A stretch of DNA of 64,000 nucleotides. It comes from Bradyrhizobium commune. Its GTDB lineage: Bacteria > Pseudomonadota > Alphaproteobacteria > Rhizobiales > Xanthobacteraceae. The stretch covers positions 7,439,001 to 7,503,000 of the forward strand of contig NZ_CP061379.1 in assembly GCF_015624505.1 (NCBI RefSeq), in the 5' to 3' direction. The translations under genes were made by a program, and so were the position numbers. Shown here piece by piece: positions 1 through 7,752 of the stretch (positions within the stretch are counted from its first letter, which is position 1; every line of letters begins with the position of its first letter). The notes below the pieces were generated by a model. It saw only the letters and a program-made list of their open reading frames with translations. It made no database searches and was not told where the DNA came from.

Positions 1-1893
1 CGATCGGACAACATCCCCTATGTCGGCCGCAGCGACGGCCTGCTCTACAATCTCTGGAAGGACGCGACGAACCCGCGCGGCCTGTGGCGGCGAACCACCA
101 TGGCGGAATTTCGCAAGCCTGAGACGTCCTGGGAGACGCTGCTCGACATCGACAAGCTCGCCGCCGACGAAGGCGAAGACTGGCTTCTGAACTGGTCGAG
201 CTCGTTGCCGGGCGCCGCGCCGCAGACGATCCTGAGCCTGTCGCGCGGCGGCAGCGATGCCGTCACCTTGCGCGAGTTCGACCTCGACACCAAGGGCTTC
301 GTTGCCGGCGGCTTCACGCTGCCGGAAGCCAAGGGCGGCGTCGATTGGGTCGATGCCGACACTGTGCTGTTGTCGAGCGCCTACGGCACGGACATGGCGA
401 CGACCTCCGGCTATGCGCGGACGGTGCGGTTGTGGCGGCGCGGCGAACCGATCGAGAGCACGCGCGTGGTGTTCGAGACGACGCCCGATCGCATGAGCGC
501 CTCTTGCGATGTCGACCGCACCGGCGCGACGCCACGGTTCTGGTTCATCGACCGGCTCGACTTCTTCAATTTCGACCTCTGGCTCGGCACCGAGACCGGC
601 GCGACCGTCAGGCTCGACCTTCCCTCCGACATCTGGCTGCAAGCTCACCGTGACTGGTTCGCAATCAAGCTGCGCTCGGCGTGGACCGTTGGCGGCGTAA
701 CTTACGCCGCGGACAGCATGCTCGGCATTTCGCTGTCGGCGTTCCTGGCGGGCGATCGCAACTTCACCGTCGTCTTTGCGCCCGGCGCACGCCGCGCGCT
801 CCAGGGATTTTCCTGGGCCGACGGCAAGCTGCTGCTGTCGATCCTCGACGAGTTGCGGCCGGTGTTCGAGATCTGTACGCCGTCTGCCACCGGCTGGAGC
901 CGCGAGACGCTCCGCGGCCTTCCTGGAATCGGCGTGGTCGACGTCTGGCGCTTCGATCATCATGAATCCGAGAGCAATGGCGATTTGCTCGCCAATGTGC
1001 AGGATCCGCTGACGCCGCCTTCGCTCTTATTGATCGAACGCGGCGTCGAAAGCCCGACTGTGCTGAAACAGGCACCGAAGACGTTCAACGCCGATGGCCT
1101 CGTGGTGACCCAGCACGAAGCGATCTCGATCGACGGCGAGCGCATTCCCTATGTACAGGCGGGCCCTGCCGGTGAGGCCGGCGATGCGCCTGTCTATATG
1201 ACGGCCTATGGCGGCTTCGGGGTTTCGATCCGCCCCATCTACAATTCGTCACTGGGAAAACTCTGGATGGAGCGCGGCGGCACCATCGTGCACGCCAATC
1301 TGCGCGGCGGTGGCGAGTTCGGCACGCGCTGGCACGATGCGGGACGATACGCCGGCAAGCGGCTCTCGCATGACGATTTCGCGGCGGTGGCCGCCGATCT
1401 CGTGCGCCGCGGCGTCACGCAGCCGAAACGCATCGCGGCGCAAGGCGGATCGAACGGCGGCATCCTCATCACCAACATGCTGGTGCGCTACCCCGAACGG
1501 TTCGGCGCGCTGTTCTGCACGATTCCCTTGATCGACATGCGCCGCTACACAAAGCTGCTCGCGGGCGCGAGCTGGATCGCTGAATATGGCGACCCCGACA
1601 AACCTGATGAATGGGAGTGGCTGAAGACCTACTCCGCCTATCACAACGCAAGGCCCGGCCAGCCCTATCCGCCGATCCTGATCGCCACGACACGCCGCGA
1701 CGACCGCGTCCATCCCGGCCATGCGCGCAAGATGGCGGCAAAGCTCCAGGCCATGGGCTACGAGGCCTGGTTCTACGAGCCGGAAGCCGGCGGCCACGGC
1801 TACGGCAAGGACAACAGGGAGCGCGCCGGCTTCCAGGTGCTGGGGTTTGAGTTTTTGAAGGACAAGATCGGATGGCGGGACGAAGAGGCGTGA
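1..1893 (+). CDS. S9 family prolyl oligopeptidase-type serine peptidase (5' truncated by window)
   Basis: The reading frame is open from base 1, so the N-terminus lies outside the window; 630 residues are visible. The first internal ATG (base 100) is not the start, because the upstream residues (LYNLWKDATNPRGLWRRTT) are typical family sequence. The N-terminal part is the beta-propeller. The C-terminal alpha/beta-hydrolase domain carries the nucleophile in GGSNGG (Ser codon at 1450), an Asp in the TRRDDRVHPGH segment (near 1690-1720) and a His in GGHGYG (near 1790). Members cleave after proline or act as broad oligopeptidases, usually in the cytoplasm or periplasm. The gene converges on a methyltransferase gene with a 12-bp gap. 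Family assignment is firm; substrate is unknown. Confidence 0.9.
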   Translation, partial: RSDNIPYVGRSDGLLYNLWKDATNPRGLWRRTTMAEFRKPETSWETLLDIDKLAADEGEDWLLNWSSSLPGAAPQTILSLSRGGSDAVTLREFDLDTKGFVAGGFTLPEAKGGVDWVDADTVLLSSAYGTDMATTSGYARTVRLWRRGEPIESTRVVFETTPDRMSASCDVDRTGATPRFWFIDRLDFFNFDLWLGTETGATVRLDLPSDIWLQAHRDWFAIKLRSAWTVGGVTYAADSMLGISLSAFLAGDRNFTVVFAPGARRALQGFSWADGKLLLSILDELRPVFEICTPSATGWSRETLRGLPGIGVVDVWRFDHHESESNGDLLANVQDPLTPPSLLLIERGVESPTVLKQAPKTFNADGLVVTQHEAISIDGERIPYVQAGPAGEAGDAPVYMTAYGGFGVSIRPIYNSSLGKLWMERGGTIVHANLRGGGEFGTRWHDAGRYAGKRLSHDDFAAVAADLVRRGVTQPKRIAAQGGSNGGILITNMLVRYPERFGALFCTIPLIDMRRYTKLLAGASWIAEYGDPDKPDEWEWLKTYSAYHNARPGQPYPPILIATTRRDDRVHPGHARKMAAKLQAMGYEAWFYEPEAGGHGYGKDNRERAGFQVLGFEFLKDKIGWRDEEA

Positions 1894-1905
1894 CGGCCCC
1901 GCCTC

Positions 1906-2577
1906 CTACAATCGCGCAAACACCAGCGTCAGATTGTTCGCGGGCATGTCGACGGCATCGACGAGACGAAGGCCCACCGCCCGCGCCAGTGCCTCGACGT
2001 CGCCGACATCGCGCACGCCCCATTCCGGATTGCCTTCGCGCAACGAGGTGTCGAACACGGCGTTGCTGAGCGCGGTGTGCTTGCCGTCGCGCTTGAACGG
2101 GCCGTAGAGAAACAGCTTGCCGTCGGGGCGCAGATAACGGCCGGCGCCGGCGAACAGGCCCTCGGCCACGACCCAGGGCGCAATGTGGATGACATTGGCG
2201 CAGAAGATGGCCGCAAGGTCCGTCGGCGTCCCGCCCTTCATCTCCGGACACCAATCAGGATCGGCGAGATCAACCCGTAGAGGCGCGCGAATGTTCAAGA
2301 GGCCTGAATGCACGCGCCAGGCCTCGATGCTCTTCAGGTGACGCTGGTTGAGGTCGCTCGGCCACCAGACGAGGTTTGGCGTATGGCGGGCGAAATGGAC
2401 CACGTGCTGGCCGGTTCCGCTGCCGACCTCGACCACATCCCCCGCGAGCCCAGCGAGATGCCGTTCGATCGCCGCCCAGAGCGGCTCGTGATTGCGATGA
2501 AACGCCGGCGCGTCGAGACGGCCGTCAGGCTCGACCCTCCCGCCGTCCCTGCCAAATTCGACGACATATTCAGCCAA
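1906..2577 (-). CDS. DUF938 family SAM-dependent methyltransferase-like protein
   Basis: The protein is 223 residues if the TTG at 2577 is used. GGGGA sits 6 nt upstream of that TTG, and homologous-looking sequence begins just after it (VVEFGRDGG...). An upstream ATG at 2655 would add 26 residues of unfamiliar sequence. SAM-binding motif I is VEVGSGTGQ at about residues 49-57, and the family signature FHRNHEPLW lies at 26-34. The fold is class I methyltransferase, but the substrate of DUF938 proteins is not established. It is convergent with the S9 peptidase and divergent from soxX, so it is probably its own transcription unit and unrelated to sulfur oxidation. Confidence 0.8.
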   Translation of the reverse strand: MAEYVVEFGRDGGRVEPDGRLDAPAFHRNHEPLWAAIERHLAGLAGDVVEVGSGTGQHVVHFARHTPNLVWWPSDLNQRHLKSIEAWRVHSGLLNIRAPLRVDLADPDWCPEMKGGTPTDLAAIFCANVIHIAPWVVAEGLFAGAGRYLRPDGKLFLYGPFKRDGKHTALSNAVFDTSLREGNPEWGVRDVGDVEALARAVGLRLVDAVDMPANNLTLVFARL

Positions 2578-2753
2578 TTGAAGTCCCCGGAAAATGAAAA
2601 AGCAGACGAAGACGCGATCCAGGCCAAACGCCCCGGAAAAATTGACTGGCCCCAATCCAGCTCTACGAACGAACTAGCTCTTCAGTTGCAATGCAGAAGA
2701 TATTAACGCCATTTTGCAGCCTGCATAGTCTTGATTGTCAGGGCATGTCCTTT

Positions 2754-2767
2754 GTGCTTTGGAGCAC
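2754..2767. promoter_or_regulatory. small palindrome upstream of soxX (weak operator candidate)
   Basis: GTGCT-TTGG-AGCAC is a 5+4+5 inverted repeat located 48 nt upstream of the likely soxX start, in the A+T-richer gap between soxX and the divergent methyltransferase gene. Sox clusters are often controlled by an ArsR-type repressor, but no such gene is in the window and the arms are short. I could not find a convincing -35/-10 pair with standard spacing here. Confidence 0.25.
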
Positions 2768-2815
2768 TATATTTCTGCGCACGAGACCTTCGATATAACG
2801 CTCCGGAACGACGCC

Positions 2816-3172
2816 TTGACCGCCTTTCGCCGCAAGCCCGCCCTGCTCCTGGCGCTGGCCGCCCTCATTGGCTTCGCCGCGAGCCCGGCGCAGGCGCAAT
2901 CCGCCGTGGCCGAGGGCCAAAAGCTCGCCTTCGATCGCGGCAAGGGCAATTGCCTGACCTGCCACGTCATCAAGGGCGGTGATCTGCCGGGTACGATCGG
3001 GCCGGAGTTGAAGAATCTCAAGGCGAAATACCCCGATCGCAACGAGCTGGTCGCGATCCTGTTCGACGAGACCAAGCGCAATCCGCAGACCATGATGCCG
3101 CCGTTCGGCCGCAACCGGCTTTTGACCGACCAGGAGATCAGCGCGATCGTCGATTTCCTGCAAACGCTGTAA
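2816..3172 (+). CDS. soxX: sulfur oxidation c-type cytochrome SoxX
   Basis: SoxX is the small heme subunit of the periplasmic SoxAX complex, which oxidatively couples thiosulfate to the SoxY cysteine. The TTG at 2816 is chosen because GGAACG precedes it and a standard signal peptide follows (basic FRRK, hydrophobic core, ASPAQA cleavage region near residue 27). The only longer option, a TTG at 2735, adds 27 residues that do not look like a leader. The heme-binding CLTCH is at residues 46-50, and a methionine in MMPPFG is the expected distal ligand. At 118 residues it has usual SoxX length. It heads a tightly packed sox operon; soxY follows after 22 bp. Confidence 0.92.
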   Translation: MTAFRRKPALLLALAALIGFAASPAQAQSAVAEGQKLAFDRGKGNCLTCHVIKGGDLPGTIGPELKNLKAKYPDRNELVAILFDETKRNPQTMMPPFGRNRLLTDQEISAIVDFLQTL

Positions 3173-3194
3173 CGGTGGGCCAAGGAGATTTGAG

Positions 3195-3680
3195 ATGACC
3201 ACGCACACCGGCCCTCACCCGACCCGCCGCCTGATCCTCCAGGGCGCGACTTGCGTCGCGCTGATCGGCCTCGGCAGTCTGCCATTCGCGCCGGCGCGCG
3301 CCGCGGCCAACGACAAATATCCGGACGAGGCGTTCAAGCTAAAGAACGAAGCGGATGCGATCAAGGCGCTCTATGGCCGGACCGCCGAACCGTCCGACAA
3401 GATCAAGCTCGATGCGCCCGAGATCGCCGAGAATGGCGGCGTGGTGCCGATCTCGGTCGCGACGACGCTCGACAAGGTCACCTCGATCTCGTTCTTCGTC
3501 GCCGAGAACCCAAACGCGCTGGCGGCGTCCTACAAGTTTCCCGACGGCACGATCCCCGCTGTCGCCAATCGCCTGAAGATGGCGAAGACCAGCAACGTGA
3601 CCGCAATCGTGGAAGCCGACGGCAAGCTCTACAGCGCGACCAAGGAAGTGAAGGTCACTGTCGGCGGCTGCGGCGGCTAG
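3195..3680 (+). CDS. soxY: thiosulfate oxidation carrier protein SoxY
   Basis: SoxY is the periplasmic carrier on which sulfur intermediates are covalently held during thiosulfate oxidation. The 161-residue protein ends in VGGCGG, the flexible carrier arm whose cysteine binds the substrate. The N-terminus has a Tat-like leader (TRRLILQG, then hydrophobic segment, cleavage after PARA), consistent with export of a folded SoxYZ complex by piggy-back on SoxY. The start at 3195 is supported by AAGGAG seven bases upstream. soxZ follows directly, and the products form an obligate heterodimer. Confidence 0.95.
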   Translation: MTTHTGPHPTRRLILQGATCVALIGLGSLPFAPARAAANDKYPDEAFKLKNEADAIKALYGRTAEPSDKIKLDAPEIAENGGVVPISVATTLDKVTSISFFVAENPNALAASYKFPDGTIPAVANRLKMAKTSNVTAIVEADGKLYSATKEVKVTVGGCGG

Positions 3681-3690
3681 GGGAATCACC

Positions 3691-4002
3691 ATGGCATCCA
3701 GCATTCGCGTACGCGCAACATCCAACGGCGACCTCACCGAGGTGCAGACGCTGATCCAGCACCCCATGGACACCGGCCTGGTCAAGGACGCCAAAGGCGA
3801 GTTGATCCCTGCACACTACATTCAGGAACTGAGGTTCGCCTGGAACGGCAAGGACGTGTTCGTCGCCAATTGGGGCACCGCGGTCTCCAAGGACCCCTAC
3901 GTCAAGTTCAGCTTCAAGGGCGCCCAGAAGGGCGACGAGCTCAAGATCTCCTGGACCGACAACAAGGGTGCGTCCGACGAGACCACCGCGAAGATCGCAT
4001 GA
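3691..4002 (+). CDS. soxZ: thiosulfate oxidation carrier complex protein SoxZ
   Basis: SoxZ is the partner of SoxY. The 103-residue immunoglobulin-like protein has no signal peptide of its own, as expected, because it is exported with SoxY. Family landmarks include the opening SSIRVRAT and the LIQHPMDTGL segment. AGGGGAA lies upstream of the ATG. Its stop overlaps the start of soxA in an ATGA arrangement, which suggests translational coupling. Confidence 0.95.
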   Translation: MASSIRVRATSNGDLTEVQTLIQHPMDTGLVKDAKGELIPAHYIQELRFAWNGKDVFVANWGTAVSKDPYVKFSFKGAQKGDELKISWTDNKGASDETTAKIA

Positions 4003-4865
4003 TGACGGCCCGAACCTACCTCCTGCTTGGCTCGTTAAGTGCCGCGCTCGTTGCGCTCGCGCTTGCGTCGCCGCGCGTGAGCGCCGCCGACAAGACCGAT
4101 CCCGCGGCTGACGCCAAGGCGTTCCAGAATTTCTTCTTCCAGAAATTTCCGAACGTGAAGCACGATGATTTCGTCAACGGTCCTTATTCCATGAACGAGG
4201 ACATGAAGCGGCAGTGGCAGGAGAAGGAAGAGTTTCCGCCTTACGAATTCGCGCTCGACGCCGGCAAGGAGATGTTCGCGACGCCGTTCAGGAACGGCAA
4301 GACCTATGCCGACTGCTTTCCGAACGGCGGCATCGGCATTCGCCAGAACTATCCTTATTTCGATACCAAGGAAGGCAAGGTCGTCACGCTGGAGCTCGCG
4401 CTCAACCGCTGCCGCGAGGCCAATGGCGAGGCGCCCTATTCCTACGTCAAGGACGAGATGGCCTCGCTGACGGCGTACATGGCGTTCACCTCGCGCGGCA
4501 AGCCTTTTGACATCAGGATTCCCGATGATCCGCGCGCGCTCGAAGCGTTCGAGAACGGCAAGCGCTATTTCTACACCCGCCGCGGCCAGATGAATTTCTC
4601 CTGCGCGAGCTGCCATGTGCAGAGCCCGGGCGAGCGCATCCGCGCCGAGATTTTGGCGCCGGCGCTCGGCATTCTGAACGCGATGCCGATCTACCGCTCC
4701 GAATGGAGCGGCATGGGCACGATCAGCCGCCGCTTCATCACCTGCAACAGCCAGACCCGCGCGGTTCCGCTGGAGCCGCAGGCGGACGAATACCGCGACG
4801 TCGAATATTTCCTCTCCTACGTCGCCAACGGCCTGCCGATTTCCGGCCCGGGAGCGCGGCCATGA
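3999..4865 (+). CDS. soxA: sulfur oxidation c-type cytochrome SoxA (mono-heme type)
   Basis: SoxA is the catalytic subunit of SoxAX. It joins thiosulfate to the SoxY cysteine in the periplasm. The start at 3999 is fixed by the ATGA overlap with soxZ and by a leader ending near SPRVSA. There is a single heme motif, CASCH at residues 202-206, and the conserved active-site cysteine ligand is Cys249 in FITCNSQTR. The site where di-heme SoxA proteins carry a second CxxCH holds only lone cysteines (Cys106 in YADCFPNGG and Cys138), so this is the mono-heme form. The length of 288 residues is normal. It overlaps the next gene by an ATGA. Confidence 0.95.
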   Translation: MMTARTYLLLGSLSAALVALALASPRVSAADKTDPAADAKAFQNFFFQKFPNVKHDDFVNGPYSMNEDMKRQWQEKEEFPPYEFALDAGKEMFATPFRNGKTYADCFPNGGIGIRQNYPYFDTKEGKVVTLELALNRCREANGEAPYSYVKDEMASLTAYMAFTSRGKPFDIRIPDDPRALEAFENGKRYFYTRRGQMNFSCASCHVQSPGERIRAEILAPALGILNAMPIYRSEWSGMGTISRRFITCNSQTRAVPLEPQADEYRDVEYFLSYVANGLPISGPGARP

Positions 4866-4897
4866 GCACGACCATGAGCACGGCCATGAGCACGGCC
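4862..4897 (+). repeat. tandem 12-bp repeat at the soxK-like start codon (3 copies)
   Basis: Units ATGAGCACGACC, ATGAGCACGGCC and ATGAGCACGGCC run head to tail at 4862-4897, followed by ATGAAGCGG. Because the unit length is a multiple of three, gain or loss of a copy keeps frame and only changes the number of start codons ahead of the signal peptide. The preceding ten bases (GAGCGCGGCC) look like a decayed fourth copy. Confidence 0.85.
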
Positions 4898-5203
4898 ATG
4901 AAGCGGTCACTTCCCCTCGCCATGCTGCTGGCCTTGAGCCTCGCGCCGGCGGCGCGCGCGGCGACGGAAGCAGACTACAAGGCCGCCTATGCTGCTGCGG
5001 AGGCTGCTTCCAGGGAGGCAGCCGGCATGCGCAATCAATGGACCACGACCGTCACGACCTTGGCGGCCGCCAAGAACGCCGCCGATGGCGGCAATTTCGA
5101 CCAAGCCGTGGCCGCGGCAAAAGAGGCCGAGGCGCTGGCAAAGGCGTCGATTGTCCAAGCGACGTCTGAAAAAGAAGCCTGGAAGGCGATGGAAATCCGC
5201 TAG
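4862..5203 (+). CDS. small SoxXA-binding (SoxK-like) exported helical protein
   Basis: A 113-residue protein translated from an ATGA overlap with soxA. GGGAG seven bases upstream supports the first ATG at 4862. Three near-identical 12-nt units then give four in-frame ATGs (4862, 4874, 4886, 4898), so the leader begins MSTTMSTAMSTAMK. A signal peptide follows (KRSLPLAMLLALSLAPAARA), then a roughly 75-residue alanine-, lysine- and glutamate-rich helical domain. Position between soxA and soxB and this composition match SoxK, a small subunit known to bind and stimulate SoxXA in some bacteria. Function is inferred from context and general resemblance, not from a catalytic motif. Confidence 0.75.
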   Translation: MSTTMSTAMSTAMKRSLPLAMLLALSLAPAARAATEADYKAAYAAAEAASREAAGMRNQWTTTVTTLAAAKNAADGGNFDQAVAAAKEAEALAKASIVQATSEKEAWKAMEIR

Positions 5204-5257
5204 AATACAAGCAGTGGAACCGTCGAGCTGCCGTTGAGAGGCGCGGAGAAATTTGAG

Positions 5258-7009
5258 ATGGCGATCCGCCGCCGCGATTTCCTGAAGAGCACAGCTGCCG
5301 CCGCCGCGTCGCTCGGCCTGCCGCGGCTCGCACGCGCGGCCGAGACCGCGAGCGTTTACGACATCGAGCGGTTCGGCAATGCGCGGATTCTGCATCTCAC
5401 CGACACGCACGCGCAGCTCAATCCGGTCTATTTCCGCGAGCCGAGCGTCAATATCGGCATCGGCGAGATGGAGGGTCGGCCGCCGCATCTTGTGGGCCGC
5501 GCCTTCCTGGAGCGGTTCGGCATCCGGCCTGACAGTGCCGATGCCTATGCCTTCACCTGCTTCGAGTTCGAGAAGTCCGCAGGCCGCTTCGGCAAGCTCG
5601 GCGGCTTCGCGCATTTGAAGACGCTGATCGACCGGCTTCGCGGTGATGTCGGCGACAAGCATTCGCTGCTGGTCGACGGCGGCGATCTCTGGCAGGGCAC
5701 GGGCCTTGCCACCCTCATGCAGGGCCGCGACATGGTCGAGGTCGCCAATCTGCTCGGCATCGAGGCGATGACCGGGCATTGGGAATTCACCTATGGCGAG
5801 CAGGTGCTGCGCGACAATCTCGAGCGCTTCAAGGGTGAATTCCTGGCGCAGAACGTCTTCCTGACCGAGGAGGCCGCGTTCAACGACGCCCCCGCCTTCG
5901 ACAAGGCGACGGGGCGCGTCTTCAAGCCGTCGACGATCAGGGAGCTCGGCGGTTATCGAGTCGCGATCATCGGCCAGGCTTTTCCCTATGTGCCGATCGC
6001 GCATCCGAAGCGGTTCACGCCCGACTGGACTTTCGGCATCCGCGAGGAGGAATTGCAGAAACATGTCGACGCTCTGCGCGGCACCGACAAGGTCGAGGCG
6101 GTCATCCTGCTCTCGCACAACGGGATGGATGTCGACCTCAAGCTCGCAAGCCGCGTCACCGGCATCGACGTCATCCTCGGCGGCCATACCCATGACGCGG
6201 TGCCGCAGCCGATTGCGGTGAAGAACGCGAGCGGCACCACGCTCGTCACCAATGCCGGCTCCAACGGAAAATTTCTGGCCGTGCTCGACCTCGCGCTCGA
6301 CAAGGGCAAGGTCAGCGACGTCAAATATCATCTGCTGCCGGTCTATTCCGAATTGCTGAAGCCCGATCCGGCGATGGCCGAGCTGATCGGCCGGCTGCGT
6401 GCGCCGCATGTGACGGACTGGTCAGAGAAGATCGCAACGCCCGACCGCCTGCTCTATCGCCGCGGTAATTTCTCCGGCCCCGTCGACGAGCTGATCTGCA
6501 CGGCACTGCGCACCGAGCTCGACGCCGAGATCGCGCTCTCGCCGGGCTTTCGCTGGGGCCTCACCGCGCTGTCCGGCCAGCCGCTGACCATGGAGGACGT
6601 GCTCGCGGAAACCGCGATCACCTATCCCGAGACCTATGTGCAGGAGATCACCGGCGCAGAGATCAAGGACGTGCTCGAGGACATCTGCGACAATCTCTTC
6701 AACCCCGATCCCTATTACCAGCAGGGCGGTGACATGGTGCGGGCCGGCGGTCTCAGCTACACCTGCACGCCGACCGGCGCGATCGGCAGCCGCATCTCCG
6801 AGCTGAAGCTCGCCAATGGCAAGGCGATCAGTGCGAGCCACCGCTACAAGGTCGCGGGCTGGGCCTCCGTCAACGGCCAGCAGGGCGCGCCGGTGTGGGA
6901 TGTCGTCGGCAAATATCTGCGCTCGGGCCGGATGATGCCGGAGCGGCTCGGCGCCGGCGTGACGTTGAAGGGCGTCGACAACAATCCGGGAATTTCAGGA
7001 CAGGGATGA
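5258..7009 (+). CDS. soxB: thiosulfohydrolase SoxB
   Basis: SoxB hydrolyses the terminal sulfonate from SoxY-bound S-thiosulfonate and releases sulfate in the periplasm. The 583-residue protein starts with a Tat leader (MAIRRRDFLK). A calcineurin-like metallophosphatase domain carries HLTDTHAQL, DGGDLWQG, GHWEFTYG and GGHTHD, the dinuclear manganese ligands. A C-terminal 5'-nucleotidase-type domain follows (TYPETYVQEITG). The ATG at 5258 is preferred over a TTG at 5234 because it places the twin-arginine motif at residues 4-6. Its stop overlaps the DsrE-like gene by ATGA. Confidence 0.96.
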   Translation: MAIRRRDFLKSTAAAAASLGLPRLARAAETASVYDIERFGNARILHLTDTHAQLNPVYFREPSVNIGIGEMEGRPPHLVGRAFLERFGIRPDSADAYAFTCFEFEKSAGRFGKLGGFAHLKTLIDRLRGDVGDKHSLLVDGGDLWQGTGLATLMQGRDMVEVANLLGIEAMTGHWEFTYGEQVLRDNLERFKGEFLAQNVFLTEEAAFNDAPAFDKATGRVFKPSTIRELGGYRVAIIGQAFPYVPIAHPKRFTPDWTFGIREEELQKHVDALRGTDKVEAVILLSHNGMDVDLKLASRVTGIDVILGGHTHDAVPQPIAVKNASGTTLVTNAGSNGKFLAVLDLALDKGKVSDVKYHLLPVYSELLKPDPAMAELIGRLRAPHVTDWSEKIATPDRLLYRRGNFSGPVDELICTALRTELDAEIALSPGFRWGLTALSGQPLTMEDVLAETAITYPETYVQEITGAEIKDVLEDICDNLFNPDPYYQQGGDMVRAGGLSYTCTPTGAIGSRISELKLANGKAISASHRYKVAGWASVNGQQGAPVWDVVGKYLRSGRMMPERLGAGVTLKGVDNNPGISGQG

Positions 7010-7479
7010 CGCGCTTGCGGATGTTTCGCGTGACGATGCTGGCGACGCTCGCCTGCGCGTTGATCACGCCGGCGTTAGATCAGAAGGCTTGGGCGCAGCA
7101 GGTGCCGCTCCAGGACAAGCCGTTCGCCGAGCACAAAATCGTGCTGCAACTCTCCGACGGCGATGCGAAGAAGCAAGCGTTGGTGCTCAGCGTCGCCAAC
7201 AATCTCCTCAAGGCCTACGATCCGGACAAGGTCGCGATCGAGGTGGTGGCATTCGGTCCCGGCATCGACCTGTTGCTTGCGGGCAGCGAGCGCCGCAAGC
7301 AGGTCGAGAGCCTGATCGCGCAGGGCGTGCGCTTCGACATCTGCCTGAACACGGTCGATACGGTCGAACGCGAGACGGGGAAGCGGCCGGAGTTCATTCC
7401 GTCCGCCACGCCCGTGCAGATGGGGGTCGGGCAGATCCTGTTCCTGACGGAGAACGGGTACACGCTGGTACGGCCGTAA
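7006..7479 (+). CDS. exported DsrE/DsrF-like family protein
   Basis: The 157-residue product is coupled to soxB by an ATGA overlap. A signal peptide (MFRVTMLATLACALITPAL, cleavage near KAWAQ) precedes a DsrE-type alpha/beta domain with IVLQLSDGD, VEVVAFGPGID and a single cysteine in FDICLNTVD. DsrE-fold proteins carry sulfur as persulfide on such cysteines. Export and position suggest a periplasmic sulfur-handling accessory of the Sox system, which is inference. It is the last gene of the soxX operon; about 270 bp with a palindromic repeat follows. Confidence 0.8.
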   Translation: MTRLRMFRVTMLATLACALITPALDQKAWAQQVPLQDKPFAEHKIVLQLSDGDAKKQALVLSVANNLLKAYDPDKVAIEVVAFGPGIDLLLAGSERRKQVESLIAQGVRFDICLNTVDTVERETGKRPEFIPSATPVQMGVGQILFLTENGYTLVRP

Positions 7480-7500
7480 TCTTAGCCACTCCCTCCGCCG

Positions 7501-7625
7501 TCGTCCCGGCGAAGGCCGGGACCCATACCGCGTGATCCAGCGATTGGGCGCCGCAGGGATACCAAACGACTGATCTTCGCCAAACCCCTCCCTGGGGGTA
7601 TGGGTCCCGGCCTTCGCCGGGACGA
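7501..7625. repeat. palindromic intergenic repeat, family A (copy 1)
   Basis: A 125-bp element bounded by inverted arms: TCGTCCCGGCGAAGGCCGGG... at the left and its reverse complement ending ...CGCCGGGACGA at the right. Each arm is itself a hairpin (CCCGGCGAAGGCCGGG). The interior shares CTTCGCCAAACC and CCTGGGGGTATGGGT with copy 3 at 10563. It lies just after the sox operon and could act in mRNA stability or termination. Confidence 0.85.
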
Positions 7626-7658
7626 CACCGAGTTTGTGACGACCGAGCCGCGATAAAA

Positions 7659-7670
7659 AATTTCTAAATT
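7659..7670. promoter_or_regulatory. A+T-rich palindrome upstream of persulfide dioxygenase (operator candidate)
   Basis: AATTT-CT-AAATT at 7659-7670 sits in an unusually A+T-rich stretch (about 7654-7677) of otherwise high-GC DNA. AAATTCTA at 7666-7673 recurs inverted as TAGAATTT at 7718-7725. In other alphaproteobacteria persulfide dioxygenase genes are repressed by the persulfide sensor BigR, which binds A+T-rich palindromes. No bigR gene is in the window. Confidence 0.4.
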
Positions 7671-7752
7671 CTATTCTACGGACAGTGAATTGCTTCTCTT
7701 TCTAACCCCCGAGGTAGTAGAATTTGGAATCAGTTCCACGCCGGGTCTTGCC

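Noticed and set aside
2735..2773. TTGTCA and TATATT as a sigma-70 promoter for soxX
   Set aside because: The spacing is 27 bp rather than about 17, so the pair is not a credible promoter.
4907..6409. 500-codon open frame antisense to soxK/soxB
   Set aside because: Shadow of soxB, whose metal-binding motifs are unmistakable.
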